Shown one piece after another: positions 50,081 through 62,287 of a stretch of DNA of 64,000 nucleotides; the first letter of the stretch is position 1, and each line of letters opens with the position of its first letter. Both the position numbers and the translations under genes were made by a program. The stretch is from Gossypium raimondii (Eukaryota; Streptophyta; Magnoliopsida; Malvales; Malvaceae): positions 4,154,001 through 4,218,000 of the forward strand of contig NC_068567.1 of NCBI RefSeq assembly GCF_025698545.1. Reading direction: 5' to 3'. The notes under the pieces are model-generated. The model searched no databases and was not told the DNA's origin. It saw only the letters and a list, made by a program, of their open reading frames with translations.

Positions 50081-50449
50081 CTTGATCATGTATTAGAAAA
50101 GAAGATAAATTAGAATTTAGAAACAATAAATAAATATATAAGAATGAATTTGGGCTTGAATGGAAGTGAGAAATGTTATTTGATGGTCAAAATTTATAGC
50201 TACTCTCTAATTCATAAATAAAAAAATAATACATTTTAATGTACTCGAACTTACACCCTTCTATATTGGTAATAATTACACCATGTTTGGTTGGGTGTAT
50301 TGGCTATCGGTGGGGCCCACTTAAGACGCCTCTATGCCGTTGTTGGTTCATGGTTTTTCTATTACGCCTGTAATACAATACTAACCTAATCGGTGAAATC
50401 CATCGATTTCTAATACACCCCATTTACTCAGATTAGGCGCCGCATAGGT

Positions 50450-51060
50450 TTACCATCCCTGTTATACCCTCCCATCTGCTTCCCCATTTCTCTTCTGTTC
50501 CTTCTAGCCTCTGCCGATTTCCTTGTTGGTAAGTTAATCCCCTCCAGATTTGTTTCACTCTGCTGATTCTGCATGTAATCGATTTCCCCTTTTCTGATTA
50601 CAGCTTCTTCTTCATTGCACTGTTCCCGGATTTGGTCATTTACAGGTTAGTGTTTTGGGTTTTTAAGCTTTCCATTCCTCCTAATTTATTCCTCTTCTTG
50701 GTTGCCTTACCTGCGCCTAGTTATCGCCATTTCTGCTTCTTTCCAGGCTCCACTCAAGGCTTCAATTTATTTCAAAGGAAATCCATATTCATTACAGGTC
50801 AATTAAACCTTCAACTTACAAGCCATATGTAATCATGTTTCCTTTTTTTTTTTTAATTTTGGGTCTCTGTAAGATTTGTTCTTTTTGGGGTTTTGAATTC
50901 TTTTTATTGTTATGTTTAGTTAATCCTTGAATTTATGTTGTTTAGAGATGGTGAATTTAACAGAAGTAATATAGTTGATGTCAGTATTCATGTCTGTGGA
51001 AGAAATGATTAGAAGAGTTAATTATAACAAGAGAAATGGAAATAAGGTACAATTCACTGC
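50450..51060 (+). other. Leader-like non-coding DNA inside the Harbinger element
   Basis: CT-rich text at 50,455-50,520 followed by a good donor (ttg|gtaagtt) looks like a transcribed 5' leader, perhaps of the transposase gene about 4 kb downstream or of captured host sequence. The frame at 50,632-50,832 has no recognisable domain. Confidence 0.3.
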
Positions 51061-51061
51061 G

Positions 51062-51541
51062 TTAAAAACAGTACATTTTCATTGAACAAAACTCCACTAG
51101 TAGGGTTACTTTGTCGATAGATTTATGGATGAATGCCTTCAAGTCTGGACTGTTTTCTATCTCAAGAATCTTTAAGGCTGGGAGGTCAACAATATAATCT
51201 TCATGGAAAAATCCAATGAGTTTCTGAAGATCTTTCAATTTGAGGGAGTTCAATCGAGGGAAGCAAATTAATCATCTGTTTTAGAATGCTTCTTCGATCT
51301 GCTTCTCCATTGATATTATCTCCTGCATGCATTTGCATTCACTTACTTCCAAGCATTTGAGCTGCTGCAAATATTTAATCATGGAGTCGGATACCACATG
51401 CTTTATGTTGACGCAACCCTCAATGATCAAGCTTGTCAAATTTTGAGTTGAGCAAAATGCTTGGGGAAGCCATATTCTTTCAATGCCAATTGAGGATAGT
51501 TTCAACTTCTCTAGCTTAGGAAACAATATCGCACATGACAT
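51062..51541 (-). pseudogene. NLR leucine-rich-repeat fragment inside the transposon
   Basis: The minus strand reads leucine-rich repeats of the CC-NLR (RPS2 / At4g27190-like) kind: F-P-K-L-E-K-L-K-L-S, N-L-T-S-L-I-I-E-G-C, L-K-C-L-E-V-S-E-C, then L-N-S-L-K-L-K-D-L and L-K-I-L-E-I-E-N. Two in-frame stops near 51,272-51,283 separate two frames that share one register. There is no NB-ARC domain. It is a captured or inserted host gene fragment, not a working resistance gene. Confidence 0.75.
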
Positions 51542-52460
51542 ACTATTAAAGGATTACTTGATCATTGTGGTTTCGGTTTCACATTTATAAATGGAACTTT
51601 TGAATTTATACTTTATTCTTGTACTTTCTACTTCATTTTTAGCAATATAATTTGGACCGAAAGCATGTAAAATAATTCCATGCCTTTCTTACGTGTTTAA
51701 TATCCCTTTTCTCTTTTGCTCCCTTTCACTTATGGGCCTCTTCATTGCTATATGACTCGTCTTTAAGACGTTGCTTTTCTCTTAATTTTATTGCCTTCTT
51801 TGTTTACCTTCCGTGCAGAGTGTGAGAAAGTTATCTTATTTCCTTTCGGGAGGAGCTAGAAGGAAAATTCTTTAAAGACAGAAGACCTTTTGATTTACAA
51901 GGTTGGTTTTGCATTTGTTTTCATGATGTTATTCTTTCAATCCATTGTCTCGAGGCTAATTAGCATTTTCATTAGATATAAGCAAAATGGTTGAGTGGTT
52001 GAGTGGTTGAGTGGTTATGAAGTGTTGGCATAGATGCCACTGCATGTTGATTCAAATATGTGCTTTATTGGTTTTCAATTCTGGATCATGCCCCAATTGA
52101 TTGAGACAAAGAATTGATAATTTGCATTTATTCAGCTGTATTTTTTGCCTATGTTTGTTTTTCATAGGCATGTCTGTCCTGAAACATTGTCAAAATTTCC
52201 TCCGATGAAATTAGGACATACATTTATTAGTTGCCCTTTTTTGCGTTTCAACTCTAAGCAAAAGGAAATAACTTTTCTTTGAAACAAATAGTTTAACCAC
52301 CACAGACACATGTAGAAACCTATGATATCATGTAAAGTTACTAAAATAAATTTGGTTTGCTACTGTTGATATCATAAAATGCCTTTTTTGGCGGAAAATG
52401 TGTAGGAGAGTCGATATACATATGTTGTTCTGTGATCTTTTCAATTTTAGTTGGTAGTGA

Positions 52461-52503
<43 letters not shown>

Positions 52504-53770
52504 CATAATGATAATGGGATCGTACCAGAGCAGAGAAATATGTATTCCTTAGTGAGTTTGAGAGAGGTGGAGGGAAAGAGAAATATGCACACTGGTTCCA
52601 GTGATTGAGCTTCTAGTCTCTAATTCCTTGTATGTTAATAACTTAATATCATTCATTTACTGAGGTTTTTAGCTCTTTTGGTTTTATATTGCACCATTTA
52701 AAAAAAAAGACCTTTATGTTTTTTATTAGTGGGTGATTTCTTTTTTTTTTCTTTACTTCATGATTAAGTATATAGGCTTTGTTGGTTCGTTCTAACAGGG
52801 AATTGGAAGTCGTTTCATTTTGGGTTTAAATTGTTAAAAGCATTAATTAATCAAAGGAAAAGATGCGTTTTTAAGGGGGATTTGGGGTTGCATGTGTTCT
52901 TCTGTTGTTCTTATTGATTTGTTGTGTAAAAGAAAGCACTTGGTGTTAATTGAAGTTATTTGCAATGCATTTGATTGGTTTTATTTTTTGCGAGCGAGTG
53001 ATTTTGTTGTCATTTAAAGTATGCTAAAGTGAATGGTGAATTGTTGTCATTTAATATCCCCTTTAAATTCGAAGTGCTAGTCATCTCCTATGACACATCA
53101 TGAAATATTCCTATTTAGCTTTTTCTTCTTTGTTGGGTTATGTTATTTATGTGTTTCTTATTCGTTATGTTATGGGCATGTTGTTTTACTTCTTCAAACG
53201 TATTGCTTTACTTTTCTTCTTCTTTTTTATTATTGAAATTGTATTTTATTTTCACCTCTCGGTCCCAACCTCCCTTGCTTGCTTTGCCTCCGCCACTAGC
53301 ACTACTCCCTTAGTCCCTTGGCTTGCTTGCTCCACCCATAACTAAGCCTCTTGTATTCACTTGAGTCACTTGTAAGTTTTTTGCAATTAAATTATTTGAT
53401 TTTTTTATTATTCTTGAGATTAGTATTGAAGAACTATGAGCCTTTTAACTTAATTCTCTCTAATATGATATCTTGGCAAGATTGTTAACTCTACTATAAA
53501 AATTACATTACGAACATAAAACCAAAGACACTCCAAGTTACCAAAATAATTACCTATTGTCATTTCAATCATTCTTCCATGGTTCTAAGATTATAAGCTC
53601 CTTAGAAGAAATAAGAAAGCCTACTTGATAGCCCCATCTAATAAAACATCCTTCAATACACTCCGCTTCAATTATTGGATAGAATATAATTACGGTAATG
53701 TCTTATTAAAGACTCAAATAATTATTGAATTAATTTACAAGGCTTTTTATATAATAATCTCTATTTTTAA
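51542..53770. other. Non-coding interior of the Harbinger element
   Basis: No gene is supported. It contains a triple 'ggttgagt' phrase at about 51,990-52,016 and a TA microsatellite at 52,465-52,499. The frame at 53,100-53,345 is hydrophobic low-complexity and has no recognisable family. Confidence 0.45.
52465..52499. repeat. (TA)n microsatellite
   Basis: Pure TA run of about 17 units. Confidence 0.9.
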
Positions 53771-53773
53771 ATT

Positions 53774-54302
53774 ATGTATAAACAATCAATCAAGTTCCAA
53801 TTTCTATGCTTATATAATATCCAAATTTAAGATTAAATCGCATATTTTAATTAAAATATAATTCGGTACTTATATAAACAATCAATCAAGTTCCAATTTC
53901 GATGCTTATATAATATCGAAATTTAAGATTAAATCTGCATATTTTAATTAAAATATAATTCGGTACTTATATAAACAATCAATCAAGTTCCAATTTCGAT
54001 GCTTATATAATATCCAAATTTAAGATTAAATCTTCATATTTTAATTAAAATATAATTCGGTACTTATATAAACAATCAATCAAGTTCCAATTTCGATGCT
54101 TATATAATATCGAAATTTAAGATTAAATCTGCATATTTTAATTAAAATATAATTCGGTACTTATATAAACAATCAATCCAAGTTCCAATTTCGATGCTTA
54201 TATAATATCCAAATTTAAGATTAAATCTTCATATTTTAATTAAAATATAATTCGGTACTTATATAAACAATCAATCAAGTTCCAATTTCGATGCTTATAT
54301 AA
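53774..54302. repeat. 97-bp tandem repeat, about 5.4 copies, alternating subtypes
   Basis: The phrase attcggtacttatataaac starts at 53,861, 53,958, 54,055, 54,152 and 54,250, a period of 97 (98 for the last, from one extra C). Successive units alternate between 'tccaaattt' and 'tcgaaattt' forms and, with them, 'atcttcat' and 'atctgcat' forms, so the real repeating module is a 194-bp dimer. A shorter 'caatatctcaa' repeat follows at about 54,390-54,470. Confidence 0.9.
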
Positions 54303-54593
54303 TTGTTATTAAATTAATAATATTCAAATTCCTTATTTAATTCAAATTGATTATAATATTATTTTCAAATAAATTATCAAATTATAAAATGACAATATCT
54401 CAACAATATCTCAACAATATCTCAACAATTGATAAAATCTTACTGAAGATTAACAATATCTCAACAAAAATTGAATGAATTATCTATTTTATTAATTGAA
54501 AAAGATATCTTATACGATATTTATTTTAATAAATTTGCATCTCTAAAGTGTAAGGGGATTGATACTGAGTTCTAATTTTAATATGGTGCAGTA

Positions 54594-55993
54594 ATGGCTC
54601 GTTTGCCCTTAATTGCACAAAGTGTGAGGCATAAAAGAATCGGTGCTGCATTGACAATTTGGTTGGAAATCTGTAGAATCGCGATTTGGTTCTTATTTAG
54701 AATGGGTGCCAGCCTTAGCCTACATACTTATAGACCAAGGATTAGGTCCTATACCGTAGATTTTTATGCACAACGAGATTATGTGAAGAGGCTTGTATAT
54801 GCTAGTGACGAGACTTGTATTGAACAAGTTAGGATGAATAGAACTGCCTTTTTTAAACTATGTGAGATGTTAGAATCGATAGGGGGATTGAAGTCGTCAA
54901 GGTTCATGCTTGTTGATGAGCAAGTAGCAATGTTTTTACATATCATCTCCCATCACCTTAAAAATCGAGTTATCAAGCATCACTTTAGAAGGTCCGGGGA
55001 AACTGTAAGCAGAGCATTTCATAGTGTTTTAAATGCTGTCATACGCTTACAAGATGTCTTATTTAAAAAGCCGGAGCCAATTACATCCGAGTCTTTTGAC
55101 ACAAGGTGGAAATGGTTTAAGGTATTAGACAGAGTTTTATATATAGCTTGTACAACATTTAGTTGACTTAGATTTAAATTAGTATTCTAACTCAAGGTTT
55201 TATATCATGTGAAATAGAATTGCTTAGGTGCTCTTGATGGAACCCATATCAAGATTAGGGTGCCAACAGTTGATAAACCTAGATATCGAACCCGAAAAGG
55301 TGACATAGCAACAAATATGCTAGGTGTTTGTACACCTGAGATGCAATTTGTTTATATTCTTCCTGGTTGGGAAGGTTCAGTTGCCGATGGACGGGTGCTT
55401 CGAGATGCCATTAGTAGAAGCCATGGACTAAAAGTTCCTCATGGTACAGTGTATAGTTAGAGGAATTTGAATTATTTTAATTATAATATAAAACTTTGTT
55501 TGCTGAATTAATCATTTTTATAAAAATTTATTTTATAGGTTGTTATTATTTAGTTGATGCTGGATACACAAATTGTGAGGGATTTCTTGCACCATTTAGA
55601 GGACAGCGATATCATCTGAACGAGTGGCGTCAGGGTTATCAGCCAAGTTCTCCGCAAGAGTTTTTTAATATGAAACATGCTTCAGCACGTAATGTCATTG
55701 AAAGATGCTTTGGCTTATTAAAACTTAGATGGGGAATACTTAGGAGTCCATCGTTTTATCCTGTAAGGGTGCACAATAGAATTATTATTGCATGTTGTTT
55801 GCTCCATAATTTTATTCGAACCCATATGAGTATTGATCCCATCGAAGCGGAAGTGGGAGAAGGATTACCTACTAATGTGGTGGATGACGATGAACCGAAT
55901 ATCACAAATATTCATCCATCGGATGCTTGGGCTACTTGGAGGATGGAACTAGCCAACCAAATGTTCGATGAATGGCAAGCATCTAGAAATTAG
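54594..55993 (+). CDS. PIF/Harbinger DDE nuclease (HARBI1-like transposase)
   Basis: Exons 54594-55121, 55218-55443 and 55539-55993 join in phase (GT-AG introns) to 402 residues without a stop. The catalytic set is visible: L-G-A-L-D-G-T-H (first Asp), a V-A-D-G-R-V-L site in the place of the second Asp, Y-L-V-D-A-G-Y, and N-V-I-E-R-C-F-G with the Glu. It belongs to the DDE_Tnp_4 family. The N-terminal part has the helix-rich region usual for plant HARBI1-like proteins. In the family it works with a Myb-like partner that binds the ends; here that partner gene is broken. It could alternatively be a domesticated HARBI1-like gene, but the flanking TTA and inverted ends argue for a transposon. 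Confidence 0.85.
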
Positions 55994-56260
55994 TTAGGTT
56001 TAGGGACAAATTGAGTTTGAATTGATTTGTTGATGTTATTTTATGTATCTAGTTTATGAAACTTTGGTGGTCTTTGATTAAAATTCTGTATTGTACTAAA
56101 CTTTGTTGAATTATAATTTAATTATCTTTTCATTCAGCATGTGTTATAAATTTAAATTTAGTATTGAACTACCGATATAATATTATAAACTGTTCACCTT
56201 TTGATTCATGATATTCAAAATAGTAAATAATGTTAATTTGTTTTTTTTCTTAAGAACAAT

Positions 56261-57281
56261 ATGTCAGGTGTTCCACCAACGGTGCTTCTTCTCAAGCTTC
56301 TCGAGGAAGCAAAAGAAAATGGGTTCGAAGAGGATGCACCTTGGTTTCTTGCATGGTGGATTTGCACAATGTAGGAACATTTAATGTCGATAAGGGTTCA
56401 AAGCCGGTTATTTGAACGAGCTAGAGAAAATGCTAGAAAAGGCTTTACCAAGAGCAATGTTGAAGGCGAAACCAAATATTGAATCTCGGATTAGGTGCCT
56501 AAAAGGAATGGTCGATCGCTCACGACATGCTTAATGGCCAAAACAACAGATGGTTTTGGTTGGGACGAGCATAATGACTCGTTGTTTTTGAAGATGCGAT
56601 TTGGGAATCCTATGTAAAGGTAAAATGTATTTCAAGTATTTATTTGTTTTTTACAAAACTTATAACTAATATGATTTCCTCATTTTTTAGAGTCACAAAG
56701 AAGCCTCTCGATTCAGACATCGTTCTTTCCCTTACTACAACCAAACTTCTTGCGATATCGTAAGAGATCGGCGATGGGAAAGACGCTCAAACAAATTCTT
56801 GATGTTCTTGAAGAAATACATCTTGAGGATGAACGTACTACTGAGATATGAATGAAGAGAGAAACACATTCTATGATGCGGTCGACGTCTCTTTAGACGA
56901 CATGGATGTTTCGATGCAGATCCGCGAGGAGATAGAGACCAATGGGGTTCCTCATTTTCAAACAAGAGAAAGAAGAAATCTGATGCTCGTGATAATGTGT
57001 ATTCTTCATTTGAGGAGGCTGCCACTTTGTTGGGGAAAAATCCAGCCGTTGGCGATCAAATCGAGGGACTATGGCCTCCGAGGTGGTAGTTCAATGAAGT
57101 CGAGGAAAAGATGGAAGAGAAAGCTTCAAATTTATATTCACCTTATGGTCAATTGAAGGTTTAACCGACGATCGCGGTATGATGCTTTGAGTAAAATTCC
57201 GATCATCCAACTCAAATGATCGTTTTCTTTAGCTTACCTTCATTGTCTGATTGGAATGGGTCAAGATTTCTTTCTCACCAT
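56261..57281 (+). pseudogene. Myb/SANT-like partner gene of the Harbinger element, broken
   Basis: Begins with an ATG at 56,261. Frame-hopping gives the usual ORF2 order: R-G-S-K-R-K-W, then V-S-C-M-V-D-L-H-N-V-G-T-F-N, then N-x-x-x-G-F-G-W-D-E, F-R-H-R-S-F-P-Y-Y, and near 57,190-57,270 D-H-P-T-Q-M...F-F-S-L-P. At least four frameshifts or stops occur, and the first stop falls at about codon 40. The family acts as the DNA-binding partner of the nuclease. Confidence 0.7.
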
Positions 57282-57419
57282 TAAATATCAATGTTCAAAC
57301 TTTTGATGTTGTAAAACTATATAACATATGGATTATGATGTACAATTTCATTTTCATCTAACCTTTTCTTAATATAAGTTAATTATGTTTATGCGAATAT
57401 AATTCTCAAGTTATATATT

Positions 57420-58190
57420 GATTTTAGTAAATTCATATAAGAACATTTTATTATTAAGAATTTTATGAAATTATATATCACGTTAAATTATATTTAATAT
57501 TAATTATTTTAAATTGTATAAATTCATATAAGAAAATTTATTATCAAGAATTTTATGAAATTTAATATTAATTATTAAATTATATGTAATAATTATTATT
57601 TTAAATTATACAAATTCATAAAATATAATTTATTAGTTATAATTATTTTAAATTTTATTAAATCATATATTTTAAATAAAATATATTTAATATTAATTAT
57701 TTCAAATTTTCATTTATAGTATCATATATTATGATTTGAGTAAATTCATATAAGAATATTAATTATTAAGAATTTTATTAAATTACATATTTTAATTATA
57801 ATATATTTAATAATAATTATGTTAATTTATATTTTACAGTATCATATATTATGATTTGAGTAAATTCATATAAGAATATTAATTATTAAGAATTTTATTA
57901 AATTATATATTTTAATTATAATATATTTAATAATAATTATGTTTAAATATGATTAAATTATTTATTATTGATATTAATAATCTTATTAAAATTTAAATAA
58001 CAATACCAATAATTACCAAAAAAATTTCTGCTAATTATTAAGAATTTTATGAAATTATATATTTTAATTAAAATGGATTTAATAATAATTATGTTTAAAA
58101 TGATTAAAATATTTATTATTGATAATAATAATCTTATTAAAATTTAAATAACAATAACAATAATCATTTACCAAAAAAATTTATGCTAAG
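57420..58190. repeat. AT-rich repeat region with about 120-bp direct repeats
   Basis: The phrase agtatcatatattatgattt starts at about 57,718 and 57,838 and the following 100 bases nearly repeat. A 'taagaattttatgaaatta' phrase occurs several more times. It lies between the Myb-like gene and the right end of the Harbinger element. Confidence 0.6.
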
Positions 58191-58351
58191 GGTATTCTAG
58201 TCATTTTAGTTTTTTCCATTATGCTATTGCACCTCTATTTCATTCAACCAAACACAAGATTACTATTACGCCTCTATTCCATTACATTCAACCAAACAAT
58301 TGATTTGCTATTATACCTCTAATCCAATACAGCGAACCAAACGCACTGTTA

Positions 58352-59230
58352 ATGTTTCTACTAGTCAAATTTAAATTCAATCGAGAGATGAACCTATGTT
58401 TAAATCTACAAAATTTGGTAGGGTGCAATATATTACAAAATTTTTCTATTTTTTTATATTTAAAATTTAATCATAATTTTATTAAATCTAGATTTATTAT
58501 AATATTATTTTTTTTAGATATATTACTACTAATTGAGCACATTTTATTTTAAAAAGTCAAATCAACAAATTTTATCAAAAAATTAAACTTTAAAACCTGA
58601 AAAATTTAGATTAATTCCCGAAAATAAAAGTATAAAAACTAAATTTTAAATTTGTGAAGAATAGAAGGACCAATGGCATATTTTAACCAATTTTGTAATA
58701 TGCGTTAAAGGAAAAGAAAATAGTTTCGTCCCTCCATGCAAGGTGGAAGAAATTGGCAACTTAATGCGTTGCCACCGAACTCATATTTTGCCACCAATTA
58801 ATACTTACTTGACACCTAATGTGAAGGTGTCATCAAGCCTCATTTTTCTTTTTCTTTTCATTTCTTCGATCATGCCAAATTCTCTAGTCATTGTCATTCA
58901 GCCCTTGTACTTAGTCCCCTAAATTATTGGTACGTTTGCACTTTAAGTCCTCCTCAAATTATCCCAATTTCAGAGTAGTCATTCTTCAACTATCATGATG
59001 TACAAATCCTTTAATGATGTTCACCTCTTTAGTCCCTCAACGATATCTCCTTAATTTCGATTTAGTCCTTATTCGAGAATCGACTTTAATCTTAGGATGC
59101 CAATGGAGGTGGATTCAAATGACGTAAACATGCCGATTGAAACTTTTAATATATATTAGGATGCCAATATCAATGCCGTGGGGAAGGATATTGATATTTA
59201 ACTGATAACCATACATAGTTGTTCGTAGAC
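58352..59230. other. Upstream region of the aldo-keto reductase gene
   Basis: Contains the right half of a MITE of the intron-3 family (about 58,610-58,690). A retro-like 'ctttagtccctcaac' stretch at about 58,900-59,070 may be another repeat. No gene other than the downstream reductase. Confidence 0.4.
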
Positions 59231-60594
59231 ATGGAAGCTGGAACCAAAATGCAGTCACCGGAGAAGGAAACGAGGCCAGAGTTATCCACCATGTCGGTGC
59301 AAAGCGTCCCGACATTCCCTCTCCGATCAATTGATGAAAAAGCCATTCCCCTTATAGGCTTCGGCACAGCCGAAGATCCTTTCGGTGCTTCCAGGGATAC
59401 CTTGAAAGAAACCATCATCGAAGCTATCAAACTAGGATACCGTCACTTCGACACAGCAGCTGTTTACCAATCCGAGCAGCCTTTAGGTGAAGCGATATCA
59501 GATGCCCTTCGTCTAGGGCTAATCAAATCCCGAGATGAACTCTTCATTACTTCCAAGCTATGGTGCAGTGATGCACACCGTGACCTTGTCCTCCCAGCAC
59601 TCCACAAAACACTCAAGTATATATATTCATATACGAATACTCCCCTTTCTTTGCTGATGTTTTTTCACTATGTTTGATTCTTAATTTTCGACAGGAATTT
59701 GAAGCTGGAGTATGTTGATCTGTATCTAATTCACTGGCCACTGAGTTTAAAGCCAGGTAAACATGATTTTCCTTTTAAGAAAGAAGACATGGTTCCTATG
59801 GATATAAAATCTGTGTGGGAAGCAATGGAGGAGTGTCATGATATTGGCCTAACAAAATCTATTGGTGTAAGCAATTTCTCCTGCAAGAAACTAGAAACCC
59901 TCCTTTCCAGTGCCAGAATCCCACCAGCAGTAAACCAAGTGAGGATCACTTTAATATAATGTTTTTTTTTTTTGGGTTAAATATTAATATGAGTAGTTTG
60001 TGAAAGTTGTGGATTTAATCCTTAGTTTGGTTAGTTTTTTTTCAATTAATGGCTATATTAATGTTGGATTTGAATAAATTGTGATGCATGGGGATGAAAG
60101 GTGGAGATGAGCCCAATGTGGCAACAAAAGAAACTGAGGAAGTTTTGTGAGGAGAAAGGCATAGTTGTGGAGGCTTATTCTCCTTTGGGTGCCAAAGGAG
60201 CTGTGTGGGGAACAAATCAGGTGATGGAGTGTGATGTACTCAAAGAAATTGCCCAAGCCAAGGGAAAATCAGTTGCTCAGGTATTATTATATATCATCTT
60301 ATTTTAACATACAAAAAGTTTGCCAGCTGAGTTTAAAAAATGAGGTAATTTGGAATGAAAAATGAACAGGTTTGCTTGAGATGGGCATGTGAACAAGGAG
60401 TGTGTGTGATAGTGAAGAGCTTCAACAAGGAAAGGATGAAACAAAACCTTGACATCTTTGATTGGAGGCTCAGTGATGACGAGTTGCTTAAAATAAGCCA
60501 ACTCCCACAGTGCAAAGGATATCCAGCACTGGAATTTGTATCAGATGATGGTCCTTTCAAGTCTCTTCAAGAGCTTTGGGATGGGGAGATTTGA
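59231..60594 (+). CDS. NADPH-dependent aldo-keto reductase, AKR4-like
   Basis: Exons 59231-59616, 59695-59938, 60101-60280 and 60370-60594 give 344 residues. The catalytic tetrad is intact: D74 (R-H-F-D-T-A), Y79 (A-A-V-Y), K109 (I-T-S-K-L-W) and H142 (L-I-H-W-P). The cofactor region has I-V-K-S-F-N-K-E-R near the C-terminus. It matches the chalcone reductase/methylecgonone reductase/codeinone reductase-like group, soluble NADPH-dependent carbonyl reductases of specialised metabolism. The natural substrate cannot be told from sequence. An internal Met (residue 21, 59,291) would give 324 residues, closer to the family norm, so the first 20 residues are doubtful. Confidence 0.93.
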
Positions 60595-60794
60595 ATTTTA
60601 TCCGTATATAGATATAGATATATAGATATAACATATGTTTGTTTATTTGTTGCAAACTTCAAATTAACCAGTTTATTTAAAAACAATCACCCAATATGCT
60701 CTAGGAAACAATGGTTTCAGTTCAGACCACTAAAAAGAATATACTTTCTCAAACAATCCATAAATAAGAACATAGAAATAGAAATATTGGCTGC

Positions 60795-61750
60795 CTAGTA
60801 GTACTTGAAAACAGCAAACCCTAATGTCAACAACACAAGTGATGGTGAAAAACCGTAGGAACGATCGGCAGCTGATGCTGTGGGGTTCAGAACAGGGCGG
60901 CTACCCGTCGTGGCGGTCGGGATGGTGTTGGATTCCGGTGCTTCAGCAGGTCCTGTTGGTTCTGGCACAATGGAACCTGTTGAGAAAATTCAGAGTTATC
61001 ATTGAAATATAGCCAAATTTGATTAAACTGCTGAAGTGGTTGCTTGTGAAAATGTATTAGCATTGAAAATTGAGTTCAAAAAGACCCGTATTTGTTTACC
61101 TTTTGGGCTTAAAGTTGGTGATGTTCCTGGAGAAAGGGTTGGTGCAAGTGAAATTGGACCTACAAAGGAATAATAACCCAACTAATCAGCATGTATAATG
61201 AACTACGCAAACGTGTAATTTTCTATCCATTTTCAAGTCCGACCTGCTCGTATTAAATTAAATTTAGGCCGGATCAAAGTAAAATATTTGTCTAATTTCA
61301 AGTGAGGCCCATCGAGTTGGGCGGGTCACTCGGCTGCCGGAAGAAAATTTTGGGGTCGATATCAAAAGGTCAAATTTAAGCATTAGTCTTTCTACTTTTA
61401 TAATATTATTATTAGTTAATCTAAATAATTAATACTATTAATTTTTCTGTTAAAGTTTTAATGTTTATTTATTTTTTATTTTGAAAAAACCCTTCTTACA
61501 AAAAAATTATGTCATAATGAGTTCAACATGTTAACTGAAATAATTAATTCGATATTTTAAAAGTAGAGGGATTAAATAATGACAGATTAAATTATAAGAG
61601 TTAACTCTAAAATTTGAGCATAGTAAAAGGACGAAAATCAAAATTTAACCTTTTCAAAATAAGTTAGTCTAACCATACCTGGAGCAGGAACAGGTGCACC
61701 AACAGCGGCTGCAAAACAAATAAAATTCTCATTTTAAGTATTTTCCATTG

Positions 61751-61793
<43 letters not shown>

Positions 61794-62193
61794 TATAACT
61801 GGTCCTGGAAGTTGCACAAAAACAAAACAATCGAATATATATTTCACCTTTGCATTGGAGGGGGACACCAGGCATGCTACAAGCTCGGGGAAGAGAAATA
61901 GCTAGAGTTCTATTGATAGGTAAACGGAACGGGACACTCCCGGTGACAATGAGGCACAAACAGTCCATGCCGCTCGATGTGAGCGTTTTAAGCGAGTTGC
62001 AACAATCTGCAGTGGGCGAAGTACCATTGGCACTGCTATTGGTAAGCAAGTTCATACAAGGAGTGAAGATGTTAAGTGCCGATGGGGTGCATGGAGTGTT
62101 GATAGTTCTCTGCCCATAAACAGGCACCGTCGCTGCCACCAATGCCATGGCCAGTGCTAGGACCAGCCTAGAGTATGGCTTGCAGGGGGCCAT
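60795..62193 (-). CDS. GPI-anchored non-specific lipid-transfer protein (LTPG)
   Basis: Minus-strand exons 62193-61848, 61708-61679, 61159-61100 and 60976-60795 join in phase to 205 residues. Residues 1-27 are a signal peptide. The eight-cysteine motif is complete: C35, C46, C64-C65, C78-x-C80, C105, C114. A Pro/Ser/Thr-rich linker follows and the protein ends with a hydrophobic tail (S-P-S-L-V-L-L-T-L-G-F-A-V-F) after small residues, as in a GPI-anchor signal. LTPG proteins act at the outer plasma membrane or wall in cuticular lipid export. Two very short internal exons (30 and 60 bases) encode linker only. Intron 1 holds a TA/TG microsatellite. Confidence 0.93.
61751..61792. repeat. Compound (TA)n(TG)n microsatellite in LTPG intron 1
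   Basis: About six TA units followed by about eleven TG units, 55 bases inside the intron from the donor site of exon 1. Confidence 0.9.
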
Positions 62194-62281
62194 TATTTTG
62201 GGTGTTGGAATTTGGTGTGTGTTTTGGAATTGGGTGTTGGAATTTGATGATGGGAAGGGAAAAGTGATGGGTGAGTGTGAA

Positions 62282-62287
62282 TTTATA
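62282..62287 (-). promoter_or_regulatory. TATA box of the LTPG gene
   Basis: The minus strand reads cctataaattc about 90 bases upstream of the ATG, in a region otherwise without repeats. Confidence 0.6.

Larger units (their letters stand above)
50279..58348 (+). mobile_element. PIF/Harbinger-type DNA transposon, about 8.1 kb
   Basis: It is bounded by TTA on both sides (50,276-50,278 and 58,349-58,351), the PIF/Harbinger target site. The ends are imperfect inverted repeats sharing C-A-n4-GTTTGGTT and TGTATTGG (left cacc-atgtttggttgggtgt, right read inversely cagtgcgtttggttcgctgt). Inside are a DDE nuclease gene and a Myb/SANT-like second gene in the typical order. The element is longer than most of its family because it also holds an NLR gene fragment, a 97-bp array and AT-rich stretches. 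Confidence 0.7.

Noticed and set aside
53100..53345. 81-residue hydrophobic open frame inside the Harbinger element
   Set aside because: It is composed of T-rich sequence; no family recognised and no partner exons seen.
53774..54302. Regular repeats considered as a CRISPR-like array
   Set aside because: The whole 97-bp unit repeats with no unique spacers, and this is plant nuclear DNA; it is a simple tandem repeat.
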